Shown: positions 32,367-45,359, numbered from the stretch's first letter. The stretch is DNA of 64,000 nucleotides from Craterostigma plantagineum (GCA_027422505.1 JAPQWV010000002.1:22918501-22982500); one strand, 5' to 3'. The notes: generated by a model from the sequence alone, not told the origin. Made by a program: numbers and translations.

Positions 32367-33715
32367 CTCCCCCTATCTAAGTGCAAGTACTTCATGTCGA
32401 GATTCATATCATGTTCACTGATCATTGCAAAGATAAATGCAAAGTGCCACACATAAGTTACCAGATTTTCACGATGTGCTCCCCTTGACTATGTGAAGAT
32501 ATGATGTAGCATGATTCCGTGATATCACATAAAGGTTCCAACAGAAACAGCACACATAAGTATCATGACTATTGCACTTAGATATCCAAAAATTTCTCAA
32601 GGCATAAGTCAACACACACGGGTTAGTCAAGGAATTAAGTCAGAGCAAAAGTAAACATAGTCATAACCAATGTTGTAAAATTCGCTAGGCGCTAGTCGGG
32701 CGCCCGAGGGGGGCCTAGCGCCTAGACCGCCTAGGCGGGGCCTAAGCAGTTTCTAGGCGGAAATTAGGCGGTCTTTGTTATTTTTCTAATTTTATATATC
32801 AAATATGCAAAAATTGTATCCATGTATATGTAAATCAGATCATTTTCTAATAATGATGCCATTCACAACAATGCAACCAAAAAACCATAGTATAAGAATA
32901 GTTTTTAAAATGATATTGGACGAAGTTATCCTAATTTTTTAGTTTATAATTGTTTTTATTTAATATTTTTGCCACATACAACAAACTTTTTTAGTTAAAT
33001 AAGAAATATTTATATGTTCTAATAGATAACGTTCACTTTGTTAAGTATTCAATGAATGTTCAATAAATAAATATATCTATCTATTTTTAATTTTTTTTTC
33101 AAATGAGCTCCAACGAAGTTCTTAGCCGAGAATCATATCATTTATTGAACGTCGAAATTGTAAATTCAAGCATTGAAACGGTATCACTTAATTGCAACGA
33201 ATCCACCTTCACAGCCCAAAAATGAGCTTATATAATTTAATATTAATTGTACTGTTTGAAGTATGAAGCTCGCCACTCAATACTGCCACTTATTGTAAGT
33301 GTCCCACACAGAATAGATCTACTTTACAGCTGAAGTATGTGCTCTATATATATGCATATGCATTCCTAGTTTATGTTACTCCAGGCCTAGCCAGAGATTG
33401 GGCTTGTAATGGGCCTTCTATAGTTTAAATTTTTTTGATGGGCCATTTAATAATGGCCGATTAATCGGCCGAATAGTCCGATTTGTGGCCGATTAATACG
33501 TTTAGTCGGCCGAGTAGCCACTTTGACGACTAGTTGGCCGATTAGGCCATATTCGCTGCGGTAGGTGGCTGACTAGCGCCTAGCCGGCGCCTAGGCGGGC
33601 CGCCTAGACCGAATTTTACAACAATGGCCATAACCATAAGCATAAACATGGTCTTATCCCAACAGCAGGGATCACACGCATGTACGTGATACTTAGTCCA
33701 TAATTCTCTCCCCTT
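32367..33715 (-). other. Iterated purine tracts upstream of the Sirevirus 3' LTR
   Basis: Besides the terminal PPT at about 32243-32258, minus-strand purine tracts GAAGGGGAGAGAA (33705-33717), CAAGGGGAGCA (32477-32487) and TAGGGGGAGCA (32365-32375) lie between the env-like region and the LTR. Multiple PPT-like copies at this site are a described Sirevirus hallmark. Confidence 0.6.
32673..33621. mobile_element. Non-autonomous inverted-repeat element with CAATG duplication
   Basis: The terminal inverted repeats TTGTAAAATTCG (32673-32684) and CGAATTTTACAA (33610-33621) are exact. Five bases CAATG flank both ends (32668-32672, 33622-33626). Sub-terminal zones are GC-rich and palindromic (CCTAGGCGG, GGCGCCTAG, GGCCGATTA families). 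The interior is AT-rich and non-coding. Superfamily is uncertain. It is inserted in the Sirevirus region between the env-like ORF and the 3' LTR. Confidence 0.8.
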
Positions 33716-33843
33716 CAGCATCAAAAAGGGTGAGGACAAAAACTACTAAGACACTTAGACTCCTAGATACTTAGACACGGGACAGGATTACTAGACGCGA
33801 AAGGAACTGCAGAAAGCAAAGGATGGGAAGATCAGATATCGCA

Positions 33844-35417
33844 CTAAACGCTATCGGACTCGCTGTCAGACGAGGCGTGCTTCTTCAGTTTCTTCCCAAG
33901 CTTGGACAGCATGTGAAGGATTTCACTATTCTGGTGCTTGATCTTGCCAACCTTCTTGAAGATGGCAGCGATATCAGTGCGAATTTAAATGATCACATCA
34001 TCGTCATCTTGGTTTTCTTCAACAGGTTCCTCAAAACTCTCAGTCAGCTCAACAACCTTGGCATTGCCCTTACCAACGGGCTTCTTTTTCAGAGAACTCA
34101 TGACTGTCTTCTTATCATAGTCATTGAACCAACCAACTTGCTTCTCATAGTAGATTCCCATACGTTTGAGGATCTTGAGGTCGACTGCGTGTTGTGCAGT
34201 GTTCTCCCAACTAGGTGGCAGCTGAACTCCTTCGAGTTCGAACAGGTGGGACAGATCATCCCATAGGGAAGCAGCTTCTCAGGGCTTTCGAAGGCATAGA
34301 TCATGTACTTCATCAGAGCATAGGCTAGATTGAATTTTCCGTTCTTAGAGATCATGAAGACGGTGAAGGTGCTCATGGCATTCATGTTGGTGGAATGTCC
34401 GCCGCTACCTATCTTAGCGCTCCATAGGGTCATGTTCAGGACTTATGAAGAATATAGTGATCTATCCCCAGTTTCTTAAGAGCTACCCCTTCAGCAAACT
34501 TAGGTCTCCTATTGCTGTTCCACTTGGCTCTAGTGCACTCAGACAAACTGAACTCACCAGACTCGCACCACTCACTCATACTAAAGTGCCTAATCCCAGT
34601 GTTACTTACCTCAAGCATCTCATTGATCTTCTCAAAGTTCCACTCAATTCTCTTACCCAGAACATAAGAGGTTATCACAATGTCAGAATCGGTCTCTTTA
34701 TAGTCGAGGTTCAAATAGAAGAGCTTCACAGCTTCAGGGTAGTCGGTCCTATTGACACTAAGAAATTTCGCCCACCCAAATCTAACTAACCATGTAAGAG
34801 CAGTACAGGAAGGGATCTCATCAAACAGGATTCCACGGCCCCGAGCGATATCACGATTCAACAGGTTCTGAAAGTTCTCTTCAACAGTGGGATCTAGAAA
34901 TTTTACCTCAAAAGGGATCTCATCGGGCTTGTTGACCTCGAAGGTTGCTTTATAGATATATGCCTCTGCCTCGTCTTCACTGGAATGTCCTTCCTTAGAG
35001 ACTGAAGGTTCCTTAGGTGGGGTGTTCTACTTAGGTGGACTAGGGTTACGAGCATGAGGAGGTTGAGGAGTAGGTAAACAAACTGAAGATGGTGCTGGAG
35101 AATGTTCACTAACAGGACGTGGTGGTGGAGAAGATTCACGAACAGGAGATGACTATGGAGTAGACTCACGAACTTGAGAGACAGGGGTGTGATCAGGAGA
35201 GGGTGAAGGCTTAGGAGAAGGATCTTTGTGAACGTTTTGATTTTGTTGGATGATTTTGAGGACTTTGAGGGTTTTGCTAAGGGCTTATTTTTCGAGCGGG
35301 TGGTCTGGAAGGAGGCAATGAAGTGGGGGATGGTGATTCCTTAGGTGGTGGTTCTTTTCGCTTCTTCCCAGCGCTTGAGCCTGCGCCGACTTGCTTAGAT
35401 CCGGCCGTTCTCACCAT
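33844..35417 (-). pseudogene. Env-like third ORF of the Sirevirus (broken)
   Basis: From an ATG at 35417 the minus strand encodes a Pro/Lys/Ser-rich N-terminus (PPPKESPSPTSLPPS) that hits a stop after about 45 codons. It is followed in other frames by a central globular part (34861-34436 and 34433-34098, with TALTWLVRFGWAKFL, IVITSYVLGKRIEWN and WNSNRRPKFAEGVAL) and a Lys/Glu-rich helical C-terminus ending DSESDSV at 33844. The location after RNase H and the Pro-rich start plus C-terminal coiled coil are as in Sirevirus env-like ORFs. No membrane segment or fusion function is apparent. At least three disruptions are visible. Confidence 0.6.
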
Positions 35418-35729
35418 TGTTTTAGGATTTTCAGAGGAAAGGAAGTAAAGGACGATGAACGGTAGAAGACGAAGTAAATGAAAGAGAGATAGATAGATAT
35501 AGACGGTTGATGGGATGTGATGATTTAAAATTCAAAAAAAATCGTGTGAGAGAGAGGAAAGGATTTTGGCTCTTAAATCGAGAACTTATTTTTGAAAACA
35601 ATTGAGGGGATATCGTCTATATAAGGCTGTGAGATAATAGGCTGAAGGAGGGGATCATCTTTCCTTAATTAGCTCTAAGATTCCTAAATGCTGACGGATA
35701 TCACTGAATCTACTTTCTATGAGACGTTT

Positions 35730-36691
35730 AGTAAAGATATCAGCCAATTTATCTGTGGTACCCACGAAATCAATGCTAATATTCCCTTTTTGAACATGAT
35801 CTCGAACAAAATGGTGTTTTATTCTATGTGCTTAGTTCGAGAGTGATGGACGGGATTCTTAGTGATACTAATAGCACTGGTACTGTCACAGAGAACAGGG
35901 ATCGCATCATAGCTTAGACTGTAATCACTAAGTGTTTGTATTAATCATAACAGTTGTTGACAACAATTTCCTAGAGCCATATACTCGGCTTCGGTTGTGG
36001 ACAGGGCGACCGCATTCTATTTTTTACTAGACCAAGTTACAAGGGAATTACCAAGTAATTGGCAAGTTCCACTGGTACTTTTTCTATCATCCCTACAACC
36101 CGCTTAGTTAGCATCAGAGTACCCTACTAAAGAAAATTCTTCGCTAGTTCCATACCACAAACCTAAATTCATGGTTCCCTTAAGGTATCTAACTATACGT
36201 TTAACACCAGTCAAGTGAGATTCCTTAGGGTTCGATTGATATCTAGAGCGCATACCAACAGCAAACATGATATCTGGCCTACTTGCAGTGAGATAAAGTA
36301 AGCTACCTATAATGGCACGATAATTAGTTTGATCTACTTGTGTACCTGGTTCCTCACTGTCAATCTTATTTGTTTGGTGCATAGGAGTGGGCAGTACCTT
36401 GGAATCAGTCATTCCGAACTTTTGTAATAACTCCTTGGTGTATTTGGTGTGAGAAATGAAGGTTCCATTGCATTGTTGCTTGATTTGGAGACCCAAGAAG
36501 TAATTTAGCTCGCCCATGAGACTCATTTCAAATTCTAGCTGCATAGACTTAGAAAATTCTTCGCAGAGCAGATTATTGGTACTTCCAAAAATGATATCAT
36601 CAACATAAATTTGTATCAGTAACATGTGATCACCATCATGCTTGATAAATAGGGTGGTAGCAATAGTTCTAGTAGTAAATCTTATATCCAT
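35730..36691 (-). pseudogene. Sirevirus reverse transcriptase C-terminus and RNase H
   Basis: LLIQIYVDDIIFGSTN contains the YVDD catalytic box of copia RT. It is followed by LNYFLGLQIKQ and SRPDIMFAVGMRSRYQ, and then, beyond a stop at about 36104, RNase H text with STTEAEYMALGNC and HIE at lower coordinates. Several stops. Confidence 0.8.
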
Positions 36692-36922
36692 CAGAAATTT
36701 ACTAAGTCTCTCGTACCATGTCCTGCGTGCTTGTTTTAAACCAAATAGAGCCTTATTTAATTTGAAAACATGGTCTGAAAATTCTTCATTTAAAAATCCA
36801 GGGGGTTGTTCGACGTAAACTTCTTAATTAAATCATTTAAGAAAGCACTTTTTACGTCCATTCGAAATAACTTGAATCTTTTAAAGCATGCATAGGCAAG
36901 TAGTATACGGATGGATTCAAGC

Positions 36923-38120
36923 CTAGCTGGGGGCAAAAGTTTCCTCATAATCTATACCTTCTTCTTGGGAATAACCACTAGCGACTAACCTTGCTTTGTT
37001 GCGGATAACCTTACCATTTTCATCTAGCTTGTTTCGGAAGACCCACTTGGTACCAATGACCGATTTGTCATGAGGTTGTTCCACAAGTGTCCACACATGG
37101 CTCTTATCAAACTGAGCTAGTTTTTCCTGCATAGCAGATACCCGGAGTGCTTCATTTACTGACCTGGGTTCCACCAAGGATAGTAGAGCATTTGGGGAAT
37201 CCTCTGAAAATGGGTTTCGTGCAGTGGCTCTAGTTTTGATCCCGGAGGTGATGTTCCCAATGACTTGATCAGTGGGATGGCTGGATGCGTGCTTGAACTT
37301 TCTTTGAGGTGGAACTTCAATGGGTTCTGGTTCAGCAGTGGGATCACCATCTTTATCCTGAGGAGACTCATCAGTTGGCACTTGTGGTATCTGTGAATCA
37401 GCAAGGGACATATCTAAACCTTCCTCATTAGTAGCACTTGATGTGAGAAGCTCATCAAAGGTTACATGCATTGATTCCTATACAGTCTCTTTTCTTTCGT
37501 TGAATACACGATATGCCTTAGAATGGAGACTATAACCTAAGAATATGCCTTCATCCAACTTTGAGTCGAATTTCCTTCTCTTAGCCCTATCATTCAAAAT
37601 AAAACATTTGCAACCAAAAACATTAAAGTATCCTATGTTGGGTGTTCTACTATTCCACGGTTCATAGGGAGTCTTTTTCAGAATAGGTCTAAGAAAAACA
37701 CGGTTTGAAACATGCTAGCTGTGCTAACAGCTTCGGCCCAAAATTTCTTAGGGAGATCATACTCAAGTAACATTGTTATCGCCATTTCCTGTAGCACTCA
37801 GTTCTTTCTCTCAACTACGCCGTTTTGCTGAGGAGTAATAGGAGCTGAAAAATTATGTGTATAACCATGCTAATCACAGAAGGATGCAAATGAACCACTA
37901 TCAAATTACAATCCATTGTCACTACGAATTTTGCGTAGAGTGGTATCTTGTTCATTTTTTAATTTCTTTACTAGTGATATGAAATTCTCTAGAGCTCACT
38001 ATTATGTGCAAGAAATATCACCCATGAGTATCTAGAGTAGTCATATACAATCACAAATGCATATGTCTTACCTCGTAAAGACATGGTTTGAGCGGGACCA
38101 AAAAGGTCAAGATGAAGTAG
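36923..38120 (-). pseudogene. Sirevirus integrase C-terminal linker and RT N-terminus
   Basis: The 37471-36923 frame contains HVWTLVEQPHDKSVIGTKWV, the start of the copia RT domain, and ends at the EEGIDYEETFAP block. Upstream to 38120 lies the eroded integrase core (TPQQNGVVERKN-type text in frames around 37800-37850). Stops and a frameshift at 37471 break it. Confidence 0.75.
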
Positions 38121-38122
38121 CT

Positions 38123-38839
38123 CTAGAGGTTAGATGTAGAGATAGTGTTCTTACTCTTAAAAGATGATTTGGTTTGCTTACCCATTTGACATGCCTGACA
38201 TGTTTTGTCCTTTGAGAACTTACCAATCGGAACTCCACGTACCAAGTCTTTGTCAGTGATATGGGATATCAGTTCCATGTTGGCATGACCAAGATGCTGG
38301 TGCCATAACCGTGAGGTATCCTGAGTAGCAGCTAAGCACTTTACATTTTGGTTAGTGATTCGTCGAGCGTGATACAAATATATATTCCCTCGTCAAAATG
38401 CACTAAAAATTACTTGATCATCTTTCCTAACTACGCACTTATTGTTTTCAAAAATCACGGAATGGCCCTTATCACATAGTTGACTTATACTGATTAAGTT
38501 GTGCTCAAGATCCTTCACTAGCCAAACATCATCTATAGTGGTATTAAGAGTGTTACCTACTGTTCCAATACCGATTATCTTAGCTTTTGTATTATCAGCA
38601 TATGATACAAACTCACCGTCGCATGCTTTCAGGGAGACAAAAATACTGATATCACCTGTCATATGTCGAGAGCATCCACTGTCAAGATACCACCTCTTTT
38701 TCTTGCTGGTGCTCTTTCTCGTACCTGCAAGCATTTGTATTTTCTGAGGTACCCAATTTTTGTTGGGTCCTAACACATTAGCAGCAAAATAATTCTTGTT
38801 CGCATGTGACAAGCTATCGTTTTCAACAGATGATTCCAC
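38123..38839 (-). pseudogene. Sirevirus protease and GAG-pre-integrase domain
   Basis: RWYLDSGCSRHMTGD is an intact D-S-G protease motif, preceded by the W-V-P block. LEHNLISISQLCDKGHSVIF and then LWHQHLGHANMELI and CQACQMGKQTKSSF give the HHCC-type integrase zinc domain. One stop at about 38393 separates the two halves. Confidence 0.85.
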
Positions 38840-39302
38840 TACACTGTCGAAACATATTTAGACCTGTCAGCATGTTTCGGAAAGCAGTTATAAGAATGAT
38901 GACCATTTCTACCACAAGTAAAGCACTTAGTTTTTGAAACCTCTGGAACTACCTGTTTTTCTACAGTGGAATATCCTATCCCTGATCTTTCAGTGTACCT
39001 AGGAATATTTAGGAGATCTAGATTTTGTTTCCCTTGAAGTAATCTGATAGTAGTGACAGTTACATTTCTAGGTGCGTTTTTGATAAACGTAGAACTAATA
39101 AGGAAAGAGGGAGATCCAATATACGAACCCGCGTGAGGAGTAGTGATTTAACTCTAAGAGAAAGGTATAGTGATCTCGATACAATTCCAAAATATAGGCG
39201 GTTGTGGGTTCAATGCGAAAATTTGTATGGATTAATTTATAAGAATCTGTCAACAGTACGCTCTTTCTCACTTGGATACTTTAAGTGCAGTGATATCACT
39301 AG

Positions 39303-40103
39303 TAGGGGTGAAAACGAGCCGAGCCGAGCCCGAGCATGGCCCAGCTCGAGCTCGGCTCGAACCAATATACTCGAGCTCGAGCTCGGCTCGAGCTCGATCG
39401 AGCATCAATACTTACTGCTCGAGCTCGGCTCGTGAAAGTATCGAGCTGCTCGAGCTCGGCTCGAGATGCTCGAATGTGGTCGAACTTTGGAGCTCGAGCT
39501 CGGCTCGAGCTCGATTATCTTCTAGTTTTAGTAATTTTTTTCTGAAAAAAATAAAAATAGAGAAAATACTACACCATCAAGCACAATTCAACCAAATTCA
39601 AAAATAATATCTCCAAAAACATAGAAAAGCAACAAAAAGCAGTTCCATAAATTGAAAAGTTCAAACTTCAATCTCGAACAACTCCATTCTTGATTCTGTT
39701 CTTCATCATATGCGCTATCCACAAACAATTAAACGCGACTTTCGAACATTTGAAATCATAAGAAAGAATGAATAAAATTTAACCTCATCATTAGGTGGAG
39801 AGCTGAATATTTTTTAGCAAATTCAATAAATTAAATGTGTGCTCCACCAACACGTACACAAAGAAGCAGAAAGATTAACTAAAAAGAAGCAGATTGGTAT
39901 TGTTAGTACCTAGCATTTAAAACAGAAACCACAATCCGGTAAAAAAATAAAAGAAAAAAGAGAAAAAGAAGAACTTTCGACGTGAAGGGAAACAAAAGGC
40001 AAAGAGGGTTTCACTATGCGCGATAGATTCTTGAATATTCCTTCAAGAGCTATGATTCCAGTCTCAAGCAGTTATATATATATATATTGTTATATATATT
40101 ATA

Positions 40104-40136
<33 letters not shown>

Positions 40137-40545
40137 TTAGTCAATAGATGCGAGAGTACCTTATAAAATTCGTGAGGTTGCTCTCAGATGGCTTGATGTG
40201 CTGTCTTCCCCTTATTCTCGTCGGCGTTCACGATTCTTATGGGTCGGGGTGCGATGAAGTGCGATGAAGATGGTATTGCGGCTGTTAGATGGTGGAAAAT
40301 AGAATATTAAATCCAATTTATGATTTAGGGTTTTCTATATGGGTATTTTAGTCTTTCTATTTATGATATAATAATAATATAAAAAATAAAAAAAATATAT
40401 ATATATGGGCTCGAAAGCTCGACGATCGAGCCCACATATAATCAGCTCGAGCTCGGCTCGACTGGTTATCGAGCCGGCTCGAGCTCGGCTCGAGCTCGAT
40501 TTTGACCGAGCTGCTCGCGAGCAGCTCGGCTCGTTTTCACCCCTA
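39303..40545. mobile_element. Non-autonomous hAT element inside Sirevirus gag
   Basis: The terminal inverted repeats TAGGGGTGAAAACGAGCC and its inverse are near perfect over 20 bases, and an exact 8 bp duplication ATCACTAG flanks the element (39295-39302, 40546-40553). Sub-terminal regions at both ends are dense in GAGCTCGGCTCGAGCTCG motifs. The 1243 bp body has an (AT)n tract (40075-40135) and no transposase. Confidence 0.92.
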
Positions 40546-40553
40546 ATCACTAG

Positions 40554-41905
40554 TCAATTCCTTATTCGATTTTTCTAGTACATCACATTTACATGCTCTC
40601 TTATCATCCCTCAAAGTTTCTACTTCACTCTTTAGACTCGTAATCTCTAGATCAGCTTGATGTTTCTCCTGAATAAGGTTATCTCTTTGCTTCATAATTT
40701 CTTTCACTAAAGCATTGAGAGACTTTATTTTTCCATAGGCATTTTGAATCAGTTCGCATAACTCTTCCTCGCTCTCATCTACATCAAACACTGAGGATGC
40801 ACTTTCATCGGGATCGTTAGCATAGATTTCATTCAAGATATTAATTTTCTCAATACTTGATGAATATGATACCTGATCATCGTCGGCCATGTATGCATGA
40901 TTCTCGTCCTCTGATTGTTCATTCTCGGAGTCATCCCAGTTGCTTATCATGGCTTTTCCTTTCTTTTGTTTCTTGTCATCGCTCGCTTGAGGACAGTTCT
41001 GAGCAAAGCGACCGGGCTTATTGCAGTTGAAGCACCGAGAAGTGTTGCGCTCAGAAGTATTGGCTCCCTTCGGTTGAAACTTGTTGAAGTTGCCCTTGAA
41101 TTTCTTTCGGTGAAAATTTTCGAACCTCATAGTGAGCTGGCGAGTTGTTGCATCATGCTTTCCTCACTTTCTTCTCCTTCGTCAGAGTCTTCTTCAGATT
41201 GTTCAGCATTAAAGACGATGGACTTCTGATTCTGAGGCTGTGTTATCTCGTTGAGGGACGTCTGAGTCATCTCGTAAGAAGTAAGAGATCCTAACAATTC
41301 TGGAATCGTCAGTTTCTCCGAGTCTTTGGCCTCATAGATAACAGTCACTTTGGTGTTCCAGTCCCTGGGAGTGATCTCAGTATCTTTCGAACTTTTTCCC
41401 TTTCTGGTATCTTTTTCCCAAGAGAGAACATCTGGTTGATGATACCCATGAATCTGGCGTACATTTGGCTGATCGTCTCAGTGGGTTCCATTGAGAATAT
41501 CTCGTACTGGTGGGTGAGAAGAGCGATTCTTTCTTGTACCACTCTGGAAGTGCCTTCATGAGTTACTTGTAGCATGTCCAACATATCCTTTGCAGTCTCA
41601 CAGGAGGTGATGCGGTTATACTCTTCTTTCATTAGTGCACATGCAATTAAGTTCTTTGCTTTGGCATTTCGAGAGAGCCCTTGTTTCTCAGCAACAGTGT
41701 ATTCAGTAGAAGTCTTGTTGGTTCCATCGGTTTTTGTAGTGGGACTGTAGGGTCCAATCGTGACGATCTCCCAGATGTCGCCGTCAACAGCGATTAAGAA
41801 CTCTTTCATCATGTTCTTCCAGATAGTGTAGTTGGTACTATCGAACAGTGGAGGCCTGGTATGACACTGACCTTCTGCAAACACATCAAAACTCAAAGAA
41901 GCCAT
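40554..41905 (-). pseudogene. Sirevirus gag
   Basis: The frames 41905-41345, 41348-41127 and 41130-40554 give the gag core (FDSTNYTIWKNMMKEFL, ALMKEEYNRITSC, ISQMYARFMGIINQMFSLG), an acidic linker, a zinc knuckle and a long coiled coil (LNALVKEIMKQRDNLIQEKH). The knuckle reads CFNCNKPGRFAQNC: the zinc-binding His of C-x2-C-x4-H-x4-C is Arg. Two frameshifts and the hAT insertion at 40553 further disable it. Confidence 0.85.
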
Positions 41906-41965
41906 TAGATCTTTTACTAAGGCTTGTTAGGCCCGTCGTATGAGTAACCTCTCTCTGATACCAAT

Positions 41966-43597
41966 TGAAGTAAAATATGTGCCTAAGAGGGGGTGCATTA
42001 GGCTACTAAAAACTTTTTGCTTCTCTTGATCAAATGTATCTTTAAAATGAGAACAGCGGAATTAAGATGTTAATGGTTATTCCCTTAACTGTTGGTCGAG
42101 TGAATCTGCGTGAGTGCAAGTGAACAGAAAAGTAAATAACACCTGAATTTATAGAGGTTATATCCCAAGTGGGGTTTAGTCCTCTCCTTAAGGTTTGCTC
42201 CTCAAGAGTTTGATCAATCCACTATGTTACCGTAGTTGGTTACAGAAGTGACTGGTCGCCCTAACACAACCAAGACCAAGATGAACACTAGACCGGGGCT
42301 AGGATGCCTAACGCCGAGTTTCGTTCCACGTCGTTCCCTGAGAATCCCTATTCTCCGACTGGAAACAGCTCGCTCCCGAAGGTCAGCTGGATCTCAAATC
42401 CTCCCTTCACGAAAGGCACGCTTCACTCTTGTCTCCTTGTGAGGCTTACACACGCTGAGTTTGGGATGGTGGTTTTTCTAACTTTGGGTGCACTCAACAA
42501 TCGCAAATGAAAGCACAAAGCACAAACAGAGAATAATAATTCGCAAATCAAAGCGCTATAATTCTCAGATCTCTGTTCTTGCTATTTCGTGTGTATGTTC
42601 GTTCGTTGTCTGCACCCGATGTAGAAGTGTTGACTTATATAATCCTGTTAGTATCACACACTTCATATGGAATGTCAATCGCAATCACCAGTTCAGCACA
42701 TCATTCCATTATCATGCCAAATTAAGCTCCAAGTATCACAACGGTCATATTCATTAATTTGCATAAAATCTTACTCTAAATACATTTTCCTTACCATATA
42801 GGCAGATCTTAACCATATTAGCACTTTACAAAGATACCATAAATAGTTCCACTCATCATCTTATCAATTATGCAGCACATAAATCACGAATTTCCGTTCA
42901 AATAAATACCATATTCGCACGAATTCATTTGACTCTAACATTTTAGATGCAATTGCTAATGATATCTGCTGATTTCTTCCTAAAGATAGACAAGTTCCAG
43001 TGGATGACGTGTTTTCCACATATAGCACATATCCTTTCCATTTATAGCACAAGTGTATAACTTAAACAGATAAGCTCGAATTAAATGCATCCGAATATAT
43101 AATTCCTATTTCGGCATATCTTTAAAAGCGGATAAGCATTCATGCAATTATATCCTTAGTATATAATATCCATATGTAGCACATTCAAATATATAGAAGA
43201 TCTCATTCCGTATATAACAGATTCTAGCAGTAATATATTTACCATTTATATCATATTGATCCTTTCTCACATTAACGCATCCCTACTCTAATTAGCATAG
43301 CGCAACACATTAAGGATTAATTACGTCATTTTACACAAAGATCATAGTCACTTATCATTTGATTATGCATACTTTCCAAATTTACGTAACAATGATATCA
43401 TGACGGTGGAATCAACGATCACATTGGTATCACATAAGTCACATTGCAATGGAATCACAGTGTCAAAGTGCAATTCACTCAAATATAAGTACATTATACA
43501 TACACATTTCGAATTGCTAAATTTGTAGTTTCTATCTCATCTTAAGTACATGGAATCTTCAAAACTCAAATACAATACACGACCAAAAAGGTCAACA
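41966..43597 (-). repeat. 5' LTR of the Sirevirus (1632 bp)
   Basis: On the minus strand it runs TGTTGACCTTTTTGGTCG...TTTTACTTCA and is followed by the primer site. It is the same LTR family as the solo LTR at 18185-19859 and the fragment at 31911-32242. Confidence 0.9.
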
Positions 43598-44681
43598 ATA
43601 ACAAACACTAAGAACCAAAAATCCTTTTATGTCGGAAGCCTTACAACTCTTAATCATCAATATTCATACATCGGAACTATTTATCTAATTAAGGATACCT
43701 AAACTGCCAAAACATTTTTATCCAAAAGCAAAAGATTTTAATATTTAATTAGTATGTTCCAACACCGAAACCTATAGAATTAATAGAATTTTCTACTTGG
43801 GGTATCGAAACTCTATCCATTAAACCATCTAAATGTTGAAGGGGTTTAGGTTGCGAAGACTAGCTCTCCAATTAGATAATTAAGCTACTTGATCATACTT
43901 ATATTGAACTCTTTTAATCCCAAAAAAAAATTGCTCTTATAACTAAAACTATTTCCTCAATCAGAAGTACTTTAAACTGCTAATATAAGTTCAAAGATTC
44001 GAGCCCTTAAAAAATATTATCATGTGTTAATACCGAAACATATCTCAAATAAATATACAACCCTTTAAAAATTCTAAGAAAAATCTTAATACTACTAAGG
44101 TTACGAAAACAAACCTCTTATGCTTTAGCAAGTAAACTTAATCATAGTTATCCCTATATGCTATATATACGTAAATTACGAAAAATCATAACTCCTTTAC
44201 CTACAACCTTTCGAAGGTTTAAGTTGGTCTAAGAATTCCTTTTTCCTCCTCTGTTCGAAGTATTTTTATTCTTGTTCTCCCCTTTTACGTGAAGTTTTAT
44301 GATATATCTTACAAAAGGGGATTTGAGAAGTAGCTAAGTTATTTTCCCTCTCATGTTAAGTTTACTTCGAAAATTATCTCTTTGTATCGAAAATTTTCTT
44401 TCTCTAACTCTATCGAAAACTTATTCTCTCCTTAAGGGTTTTCTTGCTATATAATAATAAGTACATACACGTGTTCACCTTTAAACATTCCCTTTGGTCT
44501 AAGAAACTTTTATTAGTCATACTATTAATAATATAAGGGATCTCCAAGTGTCCCTTAGGTATTTTAGAGTCATAATTAGATTGTGATATATATATATATT
44601 TATATATAGATATATATATATACATACATATATATATAGGAAAATGCTGGCTTGCTTGCTCTCTTCATCTTCACTTTAGTG

Positions 44682-44715
<34 letters not shown>

Positions 44716-45090
44716 GTTTATTATTGTGCTATTTGAGCTTACGTGATTCACGCTTCGCACGTGACAATAGTCAATGATTGTTGCAGGAGATAACACACGT
44801 AGTAATAAATGTGTGAAATTGCGTGCCACCGACATTGTTACATAATCTGAAGCTCAAAGAAAAGAGCTGGTTGTATTTTCGATCGTCGAATCGATCTGTT
44901 CGACCCGTTACAGCCGGATCAACCTAGAGAAATAGTGAAGCCCAGTTATAAGTTCGACACGTGGGTATTCCTTTAGAAAGGTGGACCCACTCATTATTGG
45001 AATGATTCCAACCCACTAGTGTAGATAATCATCACAATTTTTTTTATTAATATTTTTTATAAACAATTGTGGGTAATAATATTCACATAC
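43598..45090. other. AT-rich gene-free spacer
   Basis: No coding sequence is seen. It contains interrupted (TA)n tracts at 44585-44640 and 44685-44712, short direct repeats and scattered oligo-A/T. It may be old LTR or intergenic sequence. Confidence 0.55.
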
Positions 45091-45100
45091 GGAAGTAAAA

Positions 45101-45332
45101 GGTATTTTTATAAAATAAAAAAAAATAAGCATTAACGAAATAAAACAAAATCGAAAACAATTAATAAAAAAAATTCGTAAACATTTTTTACGAGTTAAGT
45201 AACTCGTATAAAGATTTTACGAGTTACAAGTCAGCTGGAAAGATTCCAGTTGGACTACACGTGACATAACTTGTATAAATTTCATACGAGTTATAACTCG
45301 TAACTCGTATAAAGTTTATACGAGTTAGATCT
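45101..45332. repeat. Left terminal inverted repeat of the MULE
   Basis: About 100 AT-rich bases followed by at least seven TAACTCGTAT / ATACGAGTTA motifs arranged as small inverted pairs (45196-45328). Confidence 0.8.
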
Positions 45333-45359
45333 GTTTTTTTAAACCCTGGCGAAGACGAA

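Larger units (their letters stand above)
31911..43597 (-). mobile_element. Degenerate Sirevirus-type Ty1-copia retrotransposon
   Basis: On the minus strand the order is 5' LTR (43597-41966), Met primer site (GGTATCAGAG, about 41954-41964), gag (41905-40554), protease, integrase, RT, RNase H (to about 35730), env-like region (35417-33844), repeated purine tracts, final PPT (about 32243-32258) and a truncated 3' LTR (32242 to about 31911). Pol before a long third coding region, plus iterated purine tracts, are known Sirevirus features. The element hosts two DNA elements (32673-33621 and 39303-40545). Every coding domain carries stops or shifts. Confidence 0.85.
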
